Under the pieces are notes generated by a model. The model ran no database searches and had not been told where the DNA came from. It worked only from the letters and a program-made list of their open reading frames with translations. 64,000 nt of DNA, from positions 26,316-90,315 of the forward strand of contig JBCBUL010000009.1 of NCBI GenBank assembly GCA_039818165.1. Reading direction: 5' to 3'. Of the stretch, positions 33,435-42,053 are shown piece by piece (position 1 is the stretch's first letter; each line of letters opens with the position of its first letter). This DNA is from UBA5336 sp039818165. Its GTDB lineage: Bacteria > Pseudomonadota > Alphaproteobacteria > Caulobacterales > Hyphomonadaceae. The position numbers and the translations under genes were made by a program.

Positions 33435-34826
33435 ATGCTCAAGAAATTTGCGATCGGCTTCGTCGTCTTGCTTCTGGGCGCGGCGGCCTTTGTTTACGTA
33501 ACCAACGGCCCTGTTGCCCGCGCTGGCAGCGGGTATGCTGCCAAGAATATCTGCTCAGGCTATTTCCTCAGCGGGTTGACTCCGGAGGTCATGCGCGACG
33601 AGGCCTTGGCGGGGGCCTCGGACATTCTGGCAAACGTGTCCTACGACATTGATGAAGACCAGCAGCACGTCACCACACGGCTATTCGGTCTGTTTGAACG
33701 CCGGGCCGTCTTCACGCCGGGCATTGGGTGTACGCTGCTTCCGTCCGGCGAGAAGCAGACGTCTCTAGCTATCGAACCACTCCCGCGCCTCGACGTTTCC
33801 GGGGCGGCACCCTGGCCCAGCGGCAGCCTGGTGCCGGATGTCTCACCTCGGTTCGATGCTCTGTTGCAGGCTACATTCAACGAAGAAGACCCGGAACGTC
33901 CCCGCAACACCAAAGCCATCGTTGTTGTGCACGAAGGCAAGCTTGTTGCCGAAAAGTACGCTGACGGCGTGGCAGCGGACACGCCGCTGATCGGTTGGTC
34001 CATGGCGAAATCCATCACCGCGCTCATGGTTGGCGTGCTCGTCAAGGACGGTACGCTTGATCCCGGCGCAGCGGCGCCTGTGCCAGCGTGGCGCGAAAGC
34101 GAAGGTGACCCGCGGGCGGCAATCACGCTCGACCAACTGCTTCGCATGAGCAGCGGTCTGGAATTCAACGAAACCTACTCTGCTGCGACCGATGTCACAC
34201 ACATGCTGTCGAACGAGCCGGATGCCGCGGCATTCGCGGCTGATAAACCGCCAATAGGACCACCCGACACGATCTGGTCCTATTCGTCCGGAACGACCAA
34301 TATCGTCTCAGCCATTGTAAAACGAAGTGTCGGCGACACGCTGCAAGCCTATTACGACTTTTCCCAAAAGCGATTGTTCCGCCCGCTCGGCATTTCCACG
34401 GCAACGTTCGAAGCTGACGCCAGCGGTACCTTTATCGGATCATCCTACCTTTATGCGTCTGCCCGGGATTGGGCGCGCCTTGGTCTGTTTTGCCTTCAAG
34501 ATGGCGTTTGGGATGGTGAAGCCCTGTTGCCCGAGGGCTGGATCGACTATGTCACCGCCCCTACACCAACGACCACAAGTAACGAGTATGGCGCGCATTT
34601 CTGGCTGAACCGCGATCCAGATGATGCCAGCCGCGAACGGATGTTTCCGCTATTACCGGAGGACGCCTACTACATGGGTGGGTTCCAAGGGCAGCTGGTG
34701 CTGGTCATCCCCTCCGAAGATCTCGTGATCACCCGATTTGGGTTCACCCCGGCGCGCAATCACGGCGTCGAAGAGCTGGCCGCGGAAATCATCGCCCAAT
34801 TGAATGAAGAGCGGGAGCGGGGCTAG
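33435..34826 (+). CDS. Serine hydrolase, beta-lactamase/class C fold, membrane-anchored
   Basis: 463 residues. An N-terminal hydrophobic helix (residues 4-22) anchors or exports it. The SxxK nucleophile motif is SMAK in GWSMAKSITALMVG near residue 192, and the tyrosine motif region is WSYSSGTTN near 280. Such proteins act as esterases, peptidases or penicillin-binding-like enzymes in the periplasm. Same strand as terC with a 36-nt gap. AGGAG lies 7 nt before the ATG. A second, less similar enzyme of this class is at 50375. Confidence 0.88.
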   Translation: MLKKFAIGFVVLLLGAAAFVYVTNGPVARAGSGYAAKNICSGYFLSGLTPEVMRDEALAGASDILANVSYDIDEDQQHVTTRLFGLFERRAVFTPGIGCTLLPSGEKQTSLAIEPLPRLDVSGAAPWPSGSLVPDVSPRFDALLQATFNEEDPERPRNTKAIVVVHEGKLVAEKYADGVAADTPLIGWSMAKSITALMVGVLVKDGTLDPGAAAPVPAWRESEGDPRAAITLDQLLRMSSGLEFNETYSAATDVTHMLSNEPDAAAFAADKPPIGPPDTIWSYSSGTTNIVSAIVKRSVGDTLQAYYDFSQKRLFRPLGISTATFEADASGTFIGSSYLYASARDWARLGLFCLQDGVWDGEALLPEGWIDYVTAPTPTTTSNEYGAHFWLNRDPDDASRERMFPLLPEDAYYMGGFQGQLVLVIPSEDLVITRFGFTPARNHGVEELAAEIIAQLNEERERG

Positions 34827-34907
34827 AGCATCGGGCGAGACATCTGACGCGCTTGACCGCTGGAATTTTTCGTCTGGAGATCGTAGCGCGCCGCCCGGCG
34901 ATAGATG

Positions 34908-35948
34908 TCAGCGCAGCGCCGGGCCGCGTTTTGTGACGCGTACGGCCATTTTTGCGCCCTTACGGCCGATCTCACCTTCAGCCGCAACAGCGCCCATTCG
35001 TCCGCCAGAGAGAAGTTGGACAGGCTCGTCGGCTGGAACGCCCAGGAGCAGCGTGTCGCCGGGCTTGAGGTTGGCAAGGCGAGAGACAGGCACGCTGAGC
35101 GAAGCAATTCGCGCGGTGAGCAGAGCGGTCAGCTCGCGCCCACGTGGGGTGCCGGCCGCGCCGATGGGGTCAAGCGGTTCTTCGGGCTGCGCTTTAAAAG
35201 TCTCCCAGGCCGCGTCGCTCAGGATCAGCCGCGCTGACGCGGAAAAGCCGTCCAGTTTCAAATCAAGGTCAATCCGCGTGGCAGGCCCGGGCGGGGCCAC
35301 GGATAGCGTAAAAGCTGCCCGGCTTTCGAGGCAGTGAAGGCTGCCGCCGGGCAAGTGGGCCGAGAGCGGGCGCAGCAACCGGTCCAGCAGCGCTGTATCA
35401 ATCTCCGTCAGCGCCCGGGGTTGGAGGTCTCGCAGGTCACTCGCATCGGCCCCGCAGGAGGCGTCGACCAGCGCTAAAGTGGCCATCGGCGACAGAGCCA
35501 AAACCGCGTCGACATCGCCATTCTCCGGGCCATAGCAGGCAAATGCCGCGCCCATGTCCGGCGCCGGGAAGGCCGAGCGGAAAGTCTGGGATACGGTATC
35601 GACCGGCTTCAATCCGACGCCGAGCCCCGTGGCACGGTGCATGGCGAGTCCCAGCCGGGCGCAGAGGCGCTGGGCGTCGTCGGCGTCGAGCGCGGTCTGA
35701 GGCGCGTCAAGATTTGCGATCGTGCGGGGCGTGGTCTCTGTGGGCTGCGCCGGAGCGTCGGGCAGGTCAGGACGCAGCAGCGCTTCGATCTCAGCCGCAG
35801 ACAGCACACCGCGCGCCGTTGGGAACGGGCGTTTGGGGTCCACACGCGCCGGGCGCAGATTGTCCGATGTGACTTTGCCGCCTGCGAGCTTGCCGCTGCG
35901 CTTGCGCTCGCCCTGCTTTGGCCGGGGAGGGGACTTCACGTTAGACAT
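34908..35948 (-). CDS. FliM/FliN-family flagellar motor switch-like protein
   Basis: 346 residues, close to FliM in length. The segment GVLSAAEIEALL near residue 47 resembles the CheY-binding N-terminal motif of FliM, and the last 80 residues (TARIASLSVPVSRLANLKPGD, then LLLGVPADEPVQLLSGGRM) match a SpoA/surface-presentation C-terminal domain. The middle is poorly conserved. It is isolated from other flagellar genes. A CtrA-type box lies about 52 bp upstream, as expected for early flagellar genes in this lineage. An actual switch role is likely but not certain. Confidence 0.78.
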   Translation of the reverse strand: MSNVKSPPRPKQGERKRSGKLAGGKVTSDNLRPARVDPKRPFPTARGVLSAAEIEALLRPDLPDAPAQPTETTPRTIANLDAPQTALDADDAQRLCARLGLAMHRATGLGVGLKPVDTVSQTFRSAFPAPDMGAAFACYGPENGDVDAVLALSPMATLALVDASCGADASDLRDLQPRALTEIDTALLDRLLRPLSAHLPGGSLHCLESRAAFTLSVAPPGPATRIDLDLKLDGFSASARLILSDAAWETFKAQPEEPLDPIGAAGTPRGRELTALLTARIASLSVPVSRLANLKPGDTLLLGVPADEPVQLLSGGRMGAVAAEGEIGRKGAKMAVRVTKRGPALR

Positions 35949-35999
35949 CGCCTTGGGCGCTCCGGAACCATTCCAATGCGCCCTCTTCGCCCAAGAGGG

Positions 36000-36014
36000 T
36001 TAACGCTCGGTTAG
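36000..36014 (-). promoter_or_regulatory. CtrA-type binding box TTAA-N7-TTAG
   Basis: TTAACGCTCGGTTAG matches the CtrA consensus TTAA-N7-TTAA in 7 of 8 fixed positions with the exact spacing. It is 52 bp upstream of the FliM-like start, where CtrA-activated flagellar promoters carry their box. Additional TTAA-containing words follow at 36078-36110. Confidence 0.55.
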
Positions 36015-36197
36015 GGAATCGGCCGAGTTCAGTAACTATCATGTAAGGGTAACGCATGAGGTGTTTACGTTAACCCACTGAATTTTCTGGAATTAACGAC
36101 TCCTTTGTATCTCACGCTTAAAACCCGGTTCAACGACGCGGCACGCAAAGACAAACCGCCGGGCGTTGGGATGATATGATCTGCGAAAAGCAGGCTC

Positions 36198-36225
36198 GGC
36201 CGTTCTCGATGGAGAGCGGCCTTTT
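36198..36225 (+). terminator. Leader terminator or small-RNA terminator upstream of the PLP enzyme gene
   Basis: GGCCGTTCTC (36198-36207) pairs with GAGAGCGGCC (36212-36221) around GATG and is followed by TTTT, a good intrinsic terminator on the plus strand. No coding gene ends before it, and it is 54 bp upstream of the next start. A small hairpin CTGCGAAAAGCAG precedes it at 36181-36193. The 330-bp intergenic region (35949-36278) may therefore encode a small RNA or an attenuator; no reading frame in it is convincing. Confidence 0.55.
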
Positions 36226-36278
36226 GCGTTTCCAATGGGCTTGCGTCACACTCGCGAAAAACGTGGAGGAGACACGCC

Positions 36279-37523
36279 ATGGGGATGCAAATGCCAGCCG
36301 CCGGGCGCGCCTGGGCCGATGTGCGCGCGGAGATGGATGCCCGCAGCACTGGCGATGCCAAATGGCGCGATGGCAAGACCGCCGTCTATGTTTTCAATGC
36401 CGGTGAGGAGATCGCCCAAGTCCAGAAAGAGGCCTATGCGGCGTTCATGAGCGAAAACGGGCTCGGTCCGCTCGCTTTTCCAAGTCTCGCGCAGATGGAG
36501 AAGGACGTCATCTCCATGGCGCTTGGCCTGTTGCATGGGCCGGACGGCGCCACGGGTGCGATGACATCTGGCGGGACCGACTCCATCACGATGGCCATCA
36601 AGACCGCGCGGGATTTCGCCCGTAGCCAGGGCAAGGCGCGCGCGCGAGCCAATATCGTGTTGCCACAGTCGGCGCACCTCGCCTTCGACAAGGCCGCCCA
36701 TCTGATGGACATTGAGGTGCGCCGCGTACCCCTCAGGACTGACGGCACTTTTGAGGCTGACCCGGACGCCATGGGCGCCCATTGCGATGGTGACACGATC
36801 ATGATGGTGGGCTCAGCCCCCAACTTTCCCCACGGCATTATCGACCCGATCGAGGCGCTTGGCGAGGTGGCCGAAGCCAAGGGCGTCTGGCTGCATGTGG
36901 ATGCCTGCGTCGGCGGCTATTTCGCCCCCTTCGCGCGGATGAATGGCGCGCCTGTTCCACCCTTCGATTTTGAGGTTCCAGCAGTGATGTCCATGAGCGC
37001 AGACCTGCACAAATATGGCTATGCGGCGAAGGGCGCCTCCACTGTTCTGTTTCGCTCCGGCGACCTCTATGCCCACATGCCATTCGACCTGAAGGGCTGG
37101 TCTGGCGCGCCGATGAAAACCCCGACTCTGGCGGGAACGCGCCCCGGCGGGGCCATCGCGGCAGCCTGGGCCGTGATGAACCACCTCGGTGTGGAAGGCT
37201 ATAAACGCCTGCAGGGCCAGGTCTGTGCCACGCGAGAGCGGGTCGAATCCGGCGTTAAGGCGCTCGGTTTCGAGGTGCTCGGTAATCCAATGCTGGGCCT
37301 CATCGCCTTCCGCCATCCAGACCATCACAGCTTCGCGATTTACGGAGAGATCTACCGCCGCGGCTGGTTCACCAGTGTCACCAAGGAACCGCCGAGCCTG
37401 CATCTCATGCTGAGCCCGAAGCATTCAGAGGTGATCGACAAATACCTCACCGACCTGGAAGACAGCGTGAAAACGGTCGCTGCCGGAGAGGACGGTCCAA
37501 AAGTGGAAGCGCGGTATAGCTAG
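36279..37523 (+). CDS. PLP-dependent decarboxylase-fold enzyme, sphingosine-1-phosphate lyase-like
   Basis: 414 residues. Fold-type I PLP enzyme with TSGGTDSITMAIKTARDFAR near residue 90, HVDACVGGYFAPF near 206 and the PLP lysine in SADLHKYGYAAKG near 246. This set is nearest to sphingosine-1-phosphate lyases and related decarboxylases. Caulobacterales relatives make sphingolipids, so turnover of phosphorylated long-chain bases is plausible but unproven. GGAGGAG lies 7 nt before the ATG. A leader terminator upstream suggests attenuation. Confidence 0.85.
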   Translation: MGMQMPAAGRAWADVRAEMDARSTGDAKWRDGKTAVYVFNAGEEIAQVQKEAYAAFMSENGLGPLAFPSLAQMEKDVISMALGLLHGPDGATGAMTSGGTDSITMAIKTARDFARSQGKARARANIVLPQSAHLAFDKAAHLMDIEVRRVPLRTDGTFEADPDAMGAHCDGDTIMMVGSAPNFPHGIIDPIEALGEVAEAKGVWLHVDACVGGYFAPFARMNGAPVPPFDFEVPAVMSMSADLHKYGYAAKGASTVLFRSGDLYAHMPFDLKGWSGAPMKTPTLAGTRPGGAIAAAWAVMNHLGVEGYKRLQGQVCATRERVESGVKALGFEVLGNPMLGLIAFRHPDHHSFAIYGEIYRRGWFTSVTKEPPSLHLMLSPKHSEVIDKYLTDLEDSVKTVAAGEDGPKVEARYS

Positions 37524-37651
37524 AGGCGCATTTCCGTTAGGAGTGCGGGTATCAGAGACAAACAAGGGCGTGGTGCTCGTTACATAGATGTCAAACTCGC
37601 CTGATAGTGACGGCAGATCGAAGTAAGTGCCCCCCATGAAAGGCTGTCCAG

Positions 37652-39247
37652 ATGACACTCTCCCGTAAGCTTGTTTCCGCTGTACTCCCCGTCGTCTTCG
37701 TCCTGGGCGGGTGTGCACAAACGGGTTCAACAACAGCGCCAATTACGAGCAACTCGCAAACGCCTGAAAGCGGACCGACCCACATCATCTTGATGGTATC
37801 AGACGGAATTGGCTTTAACGGCTGGCTGGCTGCGGACTACTATCAAGGGCTTGCGGGCGAGCAATCCTACCAGATCGCCCGCCCCGACGGCACGCAGCCG
37901 GTCGTTTATGGCATGGCCCACAGCGCATTGAATTTGGTCGATGATCGCGGTCAGATCATTACCCGCGTGGAAGATCGCTCGAAAGCCGTTGGCGCGGTCG
38001 AACAGGGCTACGACCCGACCACCCGATGGACTCGGTTTCAGAACACGTTGGTGAATGATTTCCCGCCAAAAAGTGCGCCGTATACCAGCTACACAGACAG
38101 CGCTGCGGCTGGCACAGCGTTGATGTCGGGGCATAAGACGGCCAATGGCCGGATCAATACAGATTGGAGCGGCCAGGAGCGCTTTGACACGATCGGCCAG
38201 ATTGCCATGGAGCGCGGTCTAGCTGCCGGCGCTGTCGCTTCGGTTATGGCGTCCCATGCGACCCCGGCATCAGTCGCAGCGCACAATGTTTCGCGGAACA
38301 ATTATGCTGAAATCTTCAATGAGATGGTGGCAAGTGAGCTGACTGTGATCATGGGTGGGGGCCATCCCCTCTATGACCATAGCGGCAATCAAGTCACACC
38401 TGATAGCGATGACGCTTATCAGTATGTCGGCGGGGCAGAAACCTTGGCCGCCCTTACGGCCGAAGCCGGGTTGAACGGGTTCACCTTCATCGATGCCAAG
38501 AGCGATTTCGAGGCGCTCGCGGCAGGTGAGATGAGCGCATCGCGCGTGGTCGGCATCGCCCGCACCGCCTCGACCCTTCAGGCGCGTCGCGAGGGGCTTG
38601 GCGCGGCCGCTTCGCTGTCAGGCATGGCGTTCAACGACGACGTGCCTAACCTTGCGACAATGAGCGTTGGGGCGCTCAATGTTCTTGCGAAGGATGAGGA
38701 CGGCTTCTTCGTCATGATCGAGGGCGGTGCCGTTGATTGGATGGGCCACGCCAACAACATGCCGCGCTTCATCGAAGAGCAGGTGGACTTCAACCTCGCC
38801 GTCGACGCAGTTATTGACTGGGTAGAAGCCAATTCCAGCTGGGATGAAACCTTGCTGATCATTACCGCTGATCACGAAACCGGAGGCATTTGGGGCGAAG
38901 GAACGTGGACCAATAGCACAGGCGGGCCCGTCGCCGCTTCGATGGACCGGGACGCCGTGGAAGCCGCGCGCTTCAACCCCGCCGAAGACATCTTCAACCG
39001 GTTTCTTGCTGTACAGGACCGGGGCGCAGGTAACATGCCGGGTTACCAATTCGCCTCAGGCAACCACACCAATGAGCTCGTTCCGCTATGGGCCATTGGA
39101 AAGGGCGCTGACCACTTCGCGAAATTCACCCGCACAGATGTGCGCGCTGGCCAGCTCTGGGGCGAGGCCTATGGCTGGGATGGACGATACGTAGACAATA
39201 CGAGCGTGTTCCTTGTGATGGAGGACGTCCTGAAAGCTTCGGATTGA
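37652..39247 (+). CDS. Alkaline phosphatase, lipoprotein
   Basis: 531 residues with a lipoprotein signal peptide, lipobox LGGC near residue 20. The PhoA-family metal and nucleophile motifs are visible: ILMVSDGIGFNGW near 49, YTDSAAAGTALMSGHKT near 147 with the Ser nucleophile, EGGAVDWMGHANN near 356 and ITADHETGGIWG near 405, with a final HTNELVPLWA. It releases phosphate from monoesters outside the inner membrane. AAAGG lies 8 nt before the ATG. No clear Pho box was seen in the 128 bp upstream. Confidence 0.93.
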   Translation: MTLSRKLVSAVLPVVFVLGGCAQTGSTTAPITSNSQTPESGPTHIILMVSDGIGFNGWLAADYYQGLAGEQSYQIARPDGTQPVVYGMAHSALNLVDDRGQIITRVEDRSKAVGAVEQGYDPTTRWTRFQNTLVNDFPPKSAPYTSYTDSAAAGTALMSGHKTANGRINTDWSGQERFDTIGQIAMERGLAAGAVASVMASHATPASVAAHNVSRNNYAEIFNEMVASELTVIMGGGHPLYDHSGNQVTPDSDDAYQYVGGAETLAALTAEAGLNGFTFIDAKSDFEALAAGEMSASRVVGIARTASTLQARREGLGAAASLSGMAFNDDVPNLATMSVGALNVLAKDEDGFFVMIEGGAVDWMGHANNMPRFIEEQVDFNLAVDAVIDWVEANSSWDETLLIITADHETGGIWGEGTWTNSTGGPVAASMDRDAVEAARFNPAEDIFNRFLAVQDRGAGNMPGYQFASGNHTNELVPLWAIGKGADHFAKFTRTDVRAGQLWGEAYGWDGRYVDNTSVFLVMEDVLKASD

Positions 39248-39478
39248 ATGTGGTTGATCCGAATAAAGAGTGCCAAGCATACGCGTTCACAGATTTGGTC
39301 TAAGCGTTTCACGTGGCGTTTTCTTTAGAGGGCGTTCTGGGGGCCGATGCTTCCACGGACGCCCTTGTCACGGGTTCTTTCTTGCGCGCCGCGTTGAGAC
39401 ACGTCAGGCTACTAGAAGAAAGTAGTTCTCGTCGCCATGACGCGTTCTACGCTGTCATTCAGCCCAGGGTGATCGCCA

Positions 39479-39838
39479 ATGACCCAAGCCATTTTCAAAA
39501 TTTCCCAAGAGCCTAAAGGCGAGACGGTCCCTTCGAACCTGATCCCGAAGTCGAGTTTCACAACCGATGACCAGGAAGAGACGACCACGCCGTTCTACCG
39601 AGCTGACGATGGCTCTGTCACGGCTGGTATTTGGGAGTGTGCGCCCTGCAAGGTCGAGATCAGCGCATATCCGGTCGATGAAATGATGACCATCATTTCC
39701 GGGTCCTTGACGATTACAAACGCAGACGGCGTCGAAGAAACCTTCGGACCCGGCGAGGTGGTGTTCGCATCGAAAGGTGCGCCGATGACATGGCACATCA
39801 CTGCGCGGCTCAAAAAGTACTTCATGACATCGGTCTAG
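39479..39838 (+). CDS. Cupin domain protein (DUF861/EutQ-like)
   Basis: 119 residues making a single cupin barrel. The sequence SAYPVDEMMTIISGSLTITN near residue 62 and FGPGEVVFASKGAPMTWHI near 92 follows the two cupin motifs of the DUF861 group (often called ethanolamine-utilisation EutQ-like). The usual metal His residues are reduced, so a sugar- or acid-binding role is as likely as catalysis. The unknown gene at 39863 follows after 24 nt. The 231-bp region before it (39248-39478) holds nothing I can support. Confidence 0.82.
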   Translation: MTQAIFKISQEPKGETVPSNLIPKSSFTTDDQEETTTPFYRADDGSVTAGIWECAPCKVEISAYPVDEMMTIISGSLTITNADGVEETFGPGEVVFASKGAPMTWHITARLKKYFMTSV

Positions 39839-39862
39839 GCGCGCTGATCAGGAGGCAAGGAC

Positions 39863-40369
39863 ATGGTCAGCCCAATGTTCCGCGAAGCGCTGCTGGACGT
39901 TTATCATGGCGAGCAGTTCGGGGAAGCGTTCTTCGAAGCGCTGGTTCCCCACGCCGAGGATGATGAGCAGCGCTACATTCTCGGGTCGCTTCTCCAGTTG
40001 GAAACTGAGGGCAAGGCCGTGATGCGACCGGTGCTCACAAAGCTGGGGCTCCCCGTCGATGAGGATCCCGCCTCGCGGCCGCGCGGCGTTAAAAGCGCAG
40101 ATATGCTGCGCGAGATGCCGTGGTGCGATCAGTTCGAAGCGATGGCGGCCGGCATTAGGGCAAAGGGGCTGCCCCAGTATGAGGAGCTTGCGAGCTTGGT
40201 CACCGCGGACGAAGACACCGAGGCCTTTGCACTTGCGACATTCATGGGAGACCACGAGCGCGCCATCTTGGCGGCCTCGGAGAACATTGCTGCGGGGCGT
40301 CAGGACCCCGTCGCACCGGTCGTAGAAATCCTGAAGTTCCCTCTGATCAAAGCGCGCACAGTCGCTTAG
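39863..40369 (+). CDS. Unknown all-helical protein, possibly ferritin-like
   Basis: 168 residues, predicted entirely helical, with AGGAGG 7 nt before the ATG. Repeated carboxylate-rich segments (YHGEQFGEAFFEALVPHAE near 14, LGSLLQLETEGKAVM near 40, FMGDHERAIL near 134) are reminiscent of ferritin-like diiron bundles, but canonical ExxH pairs are not complete. No named family recognised. Same strand and 24 nt after the cupin gene, so probably one transcript. Confidence 0.6.
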   Translation: MVSPMFREALLDVYHGEQFGEAFFEALVPHAEDDEQRYILGSLLQLETEGKAVMRPVLTKLGLPVDEDPASRPRGVKSADMLREMPWCDQFEAMAAGIRAKGLPQYEELASLVTADEDTEAFALATFMGDHERAILAASENIAAGRQDPVAPVVEILKFPLIKARTVA

Positions 40370-40434
40370 CCCAGCTTTATCCCAATGCGGGGGGTGTGAG
40401 TGGAAAACAGCACCTCACGGGCATCGGTCCGCCG

Positions 40435-41730
40435 TCAAACTCCAAACACCCGTCCGAAAATATGGTCCACGCGCTTCAGGTGGTACTCCATGTCGAACAG
40501 GGCTTCGAGCTCGGCATCTGACAGTTTGGACGTGACCTCCGCATCGGCCTTCAGGTGGTCCAGGAACGCGCCTTCGCCACGCCAGGTCTTCATCGCGTTG
40601 CGCTGGACGAGCGTGTAGCCCTCCTCGCGGCTTGCCCCCGCCTCAACGAGGGCGAGCAGGACGCGTTGGCTATTATGCAGCCCACCCATCTTGTCCATAT
40701 TACCTTGCATGTTCTCCGGATAGACGACGAGGTTCTCGATTACGCCCGCTAGCCTATGCAGGGCGAAATCCAGATGGACCGTCGCGTCCGGCCCGATCCC
40801 GCGCTCCACCGACGAATGGGAAATATCCCGTTCGTGCCAGAGCGCCACGTTTTCCATGGCCGGCGTCACGGCAGAGCGCACCAGTCGCGCCAGACCGGTC
40901 AGATTTTCTGTCAGGACCGGATTGCGCTTGTGGGGCATGGCCGAGCTACCCTTCTGCCCCGCGGAGAAGTACTCCTCGGCTTCGAGCACTTCCGTGCGTT
41001 GTAAATGGCGAATTTCGGTGGCGAGACGCTCGACGCTGGAGGCGATCACGCCGAGCACGGCGAAATACGTGGCGTGGCGATCACGCGGGATAACCTGGGT
41101 TGAGACCGGCTCAGGCGTCAGGCCGAGCTTTTCGGCAACATACTCTTCCACGGCAGGATCAATGTTCGCATAGGTGCCCACCGCGCCAGAAAGGGCGCAG
41201 GTGGCGATGTCAGCTCGGGCCGATTCGAGGCGGCACTTCGCGCGTTCGAACTCGGCATAATAGCCCGCGAGTTTCACGCCGAATGTGGTCGGTTCGGCAT
41301 GGATACCATGGCTGCGCCCGATCGTGGGCGTGAGTTTGTGCTCAATGGCGCGGGCTTTCAGCGCGGCCAAGACACGCTCCAATCCGGCCATAAGCAGGTC
41401 GCTCGCCCGAGCGAGCTGCACCGCCAGGCACGTGTCGAGCACATCGGAACTGGTCATTCCCTTGTGCAGGTGGCGCGCTTCTTCGCCGACATTCTCCGCC
41501 ACGCTTGTCAGGAAGGCGATCACATCGTGTTTTACTTCGCGCTCAATCTGGTCAATCCGCGCCACCTCGAATCCGCCCCGCGCCCGAACGGCTGCACTCG
41601 TTCCTGCTGGAACTGTGCCGGCGGCTTCCATCGCTTCGCAGGCCAAGGTCTCAATTTCGAGCCAGATCGAATACTTTGACTCCTGGCTCCAGATGGCGGC
41701 CATTTCGGGTCGGGTATAGCGAGGAATCAT
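40435..41730 (-). CDS. purB: Adenylosuccinate lyase
   Basis: 431 residues from MIPRYTRPEM, the standard start of the family; a longer reading to 41787 is rejected. The fumarase-superfamily signature GSSAMPHKRNPVL is near residue 263, and catalytic His regions THLH-like (ARHLHKGMTSSDVLDT near 86) and GRSHGIHAEPTTFG near 137 are present. It acts twice in purine synthesis (SAICAR to AICAR and adenylosuccinate to AMP). The gene lies convergent with the ferritin-like gene. Confidence 0.96.
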   Translation of the reverse strand: MIPRYTRPEMAAIWSQESKYSIWLEIETLACEAMEAAGTVPAGTSAAVRARGGFEVARIDQIEREVKHDVIAFLTSVAENVGEEARHLHKGMTSSDVLDTCLAVQLARASDLLMAGLERVLAALKARAIEHKLTPTIGRSHGIHAEPTTFGVKLAGYYAEFERAKCRLESARADIATCALSGAVGTYANIDPAVEEYVAEKLGLTPEPVSTQVIPRDRHATYFAVLGVIASSVERLATEIRHLQRTEVLEAEEYFSAGQKGSSAMPHKRNPVLTENLTGLARLVRSAVTPAMENVALWHERDISHSSVERGIGPDATVHLDFALHRLAGVIENLVVYPENMQGNMDKMGGLHNSQRVLLALVEAGASREEGYTLVQRNAMKTWRGEGAFLDHLKADAEVTSKLSDAELEALFDMEYHLKRVDHIFGRVFGV

Positions 41731-41847
41731 GGGGCAGGGTCTCCGTTGAGCAGAACACGCCATAAGCGCAGCAGAAGGGATCGGCAAAGCCCCAGACTCG
41801 TTATTTCACCAAATTGCAAGGCGCGGTTTGTCGCCAGAGTTTCATGA

Positions 41848-41885
41848 TTAACCATATGGTCGTCGGGCCTTAATCGTGATTAACC
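41848..41885. promoter_or_regulatory. TTAACC words and TTAAT-CGTG-ATTAA palindrome upstream of the repeat protein
   Basis: The 323-bp gap between purB and the repeat-protein gene contains TTAACC at 41848-41853 and TTAATCGTGATTAACC at 41870-41885, whose core is a perfect 5-4-5 palindrome. These words resemble CtrA half-sites, but the spacing between TTAA words is 6, not 7. A T-run follows. The rest of the gap shows no reading frame or RNA that I can support. Confidence 0.35.
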
Positions 41886-42053
41886 TTTTTTTGCAGTAGA
41901 CCCCTAGTGCGCTGTTTCGGGCTGCGATAGTGCGGTTTCCAGTAGCGGTCCGGGGGCTACCGGCGCTGCGCATTGGTCAGGTCTAGGAGGGTCTGCCCAG
42001 TGAGCCGATCAGTCTTCACACGGTGTGGAGATCATTCAAGGGGAGTTTTAGGT

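Noticed and set aside
37524..37651. Pho box before the alkaline phosphatase gene
   Set aside because: TGTCA-like words occur but not as a pair with the 11-bp period needed for PhoB.
39313..39516. 67-codon frame between alkaline phosphatase and the cupin gene
   Set aside because: No ribosome site, overlaps the cupin start in another frame and no recognisable sequence.
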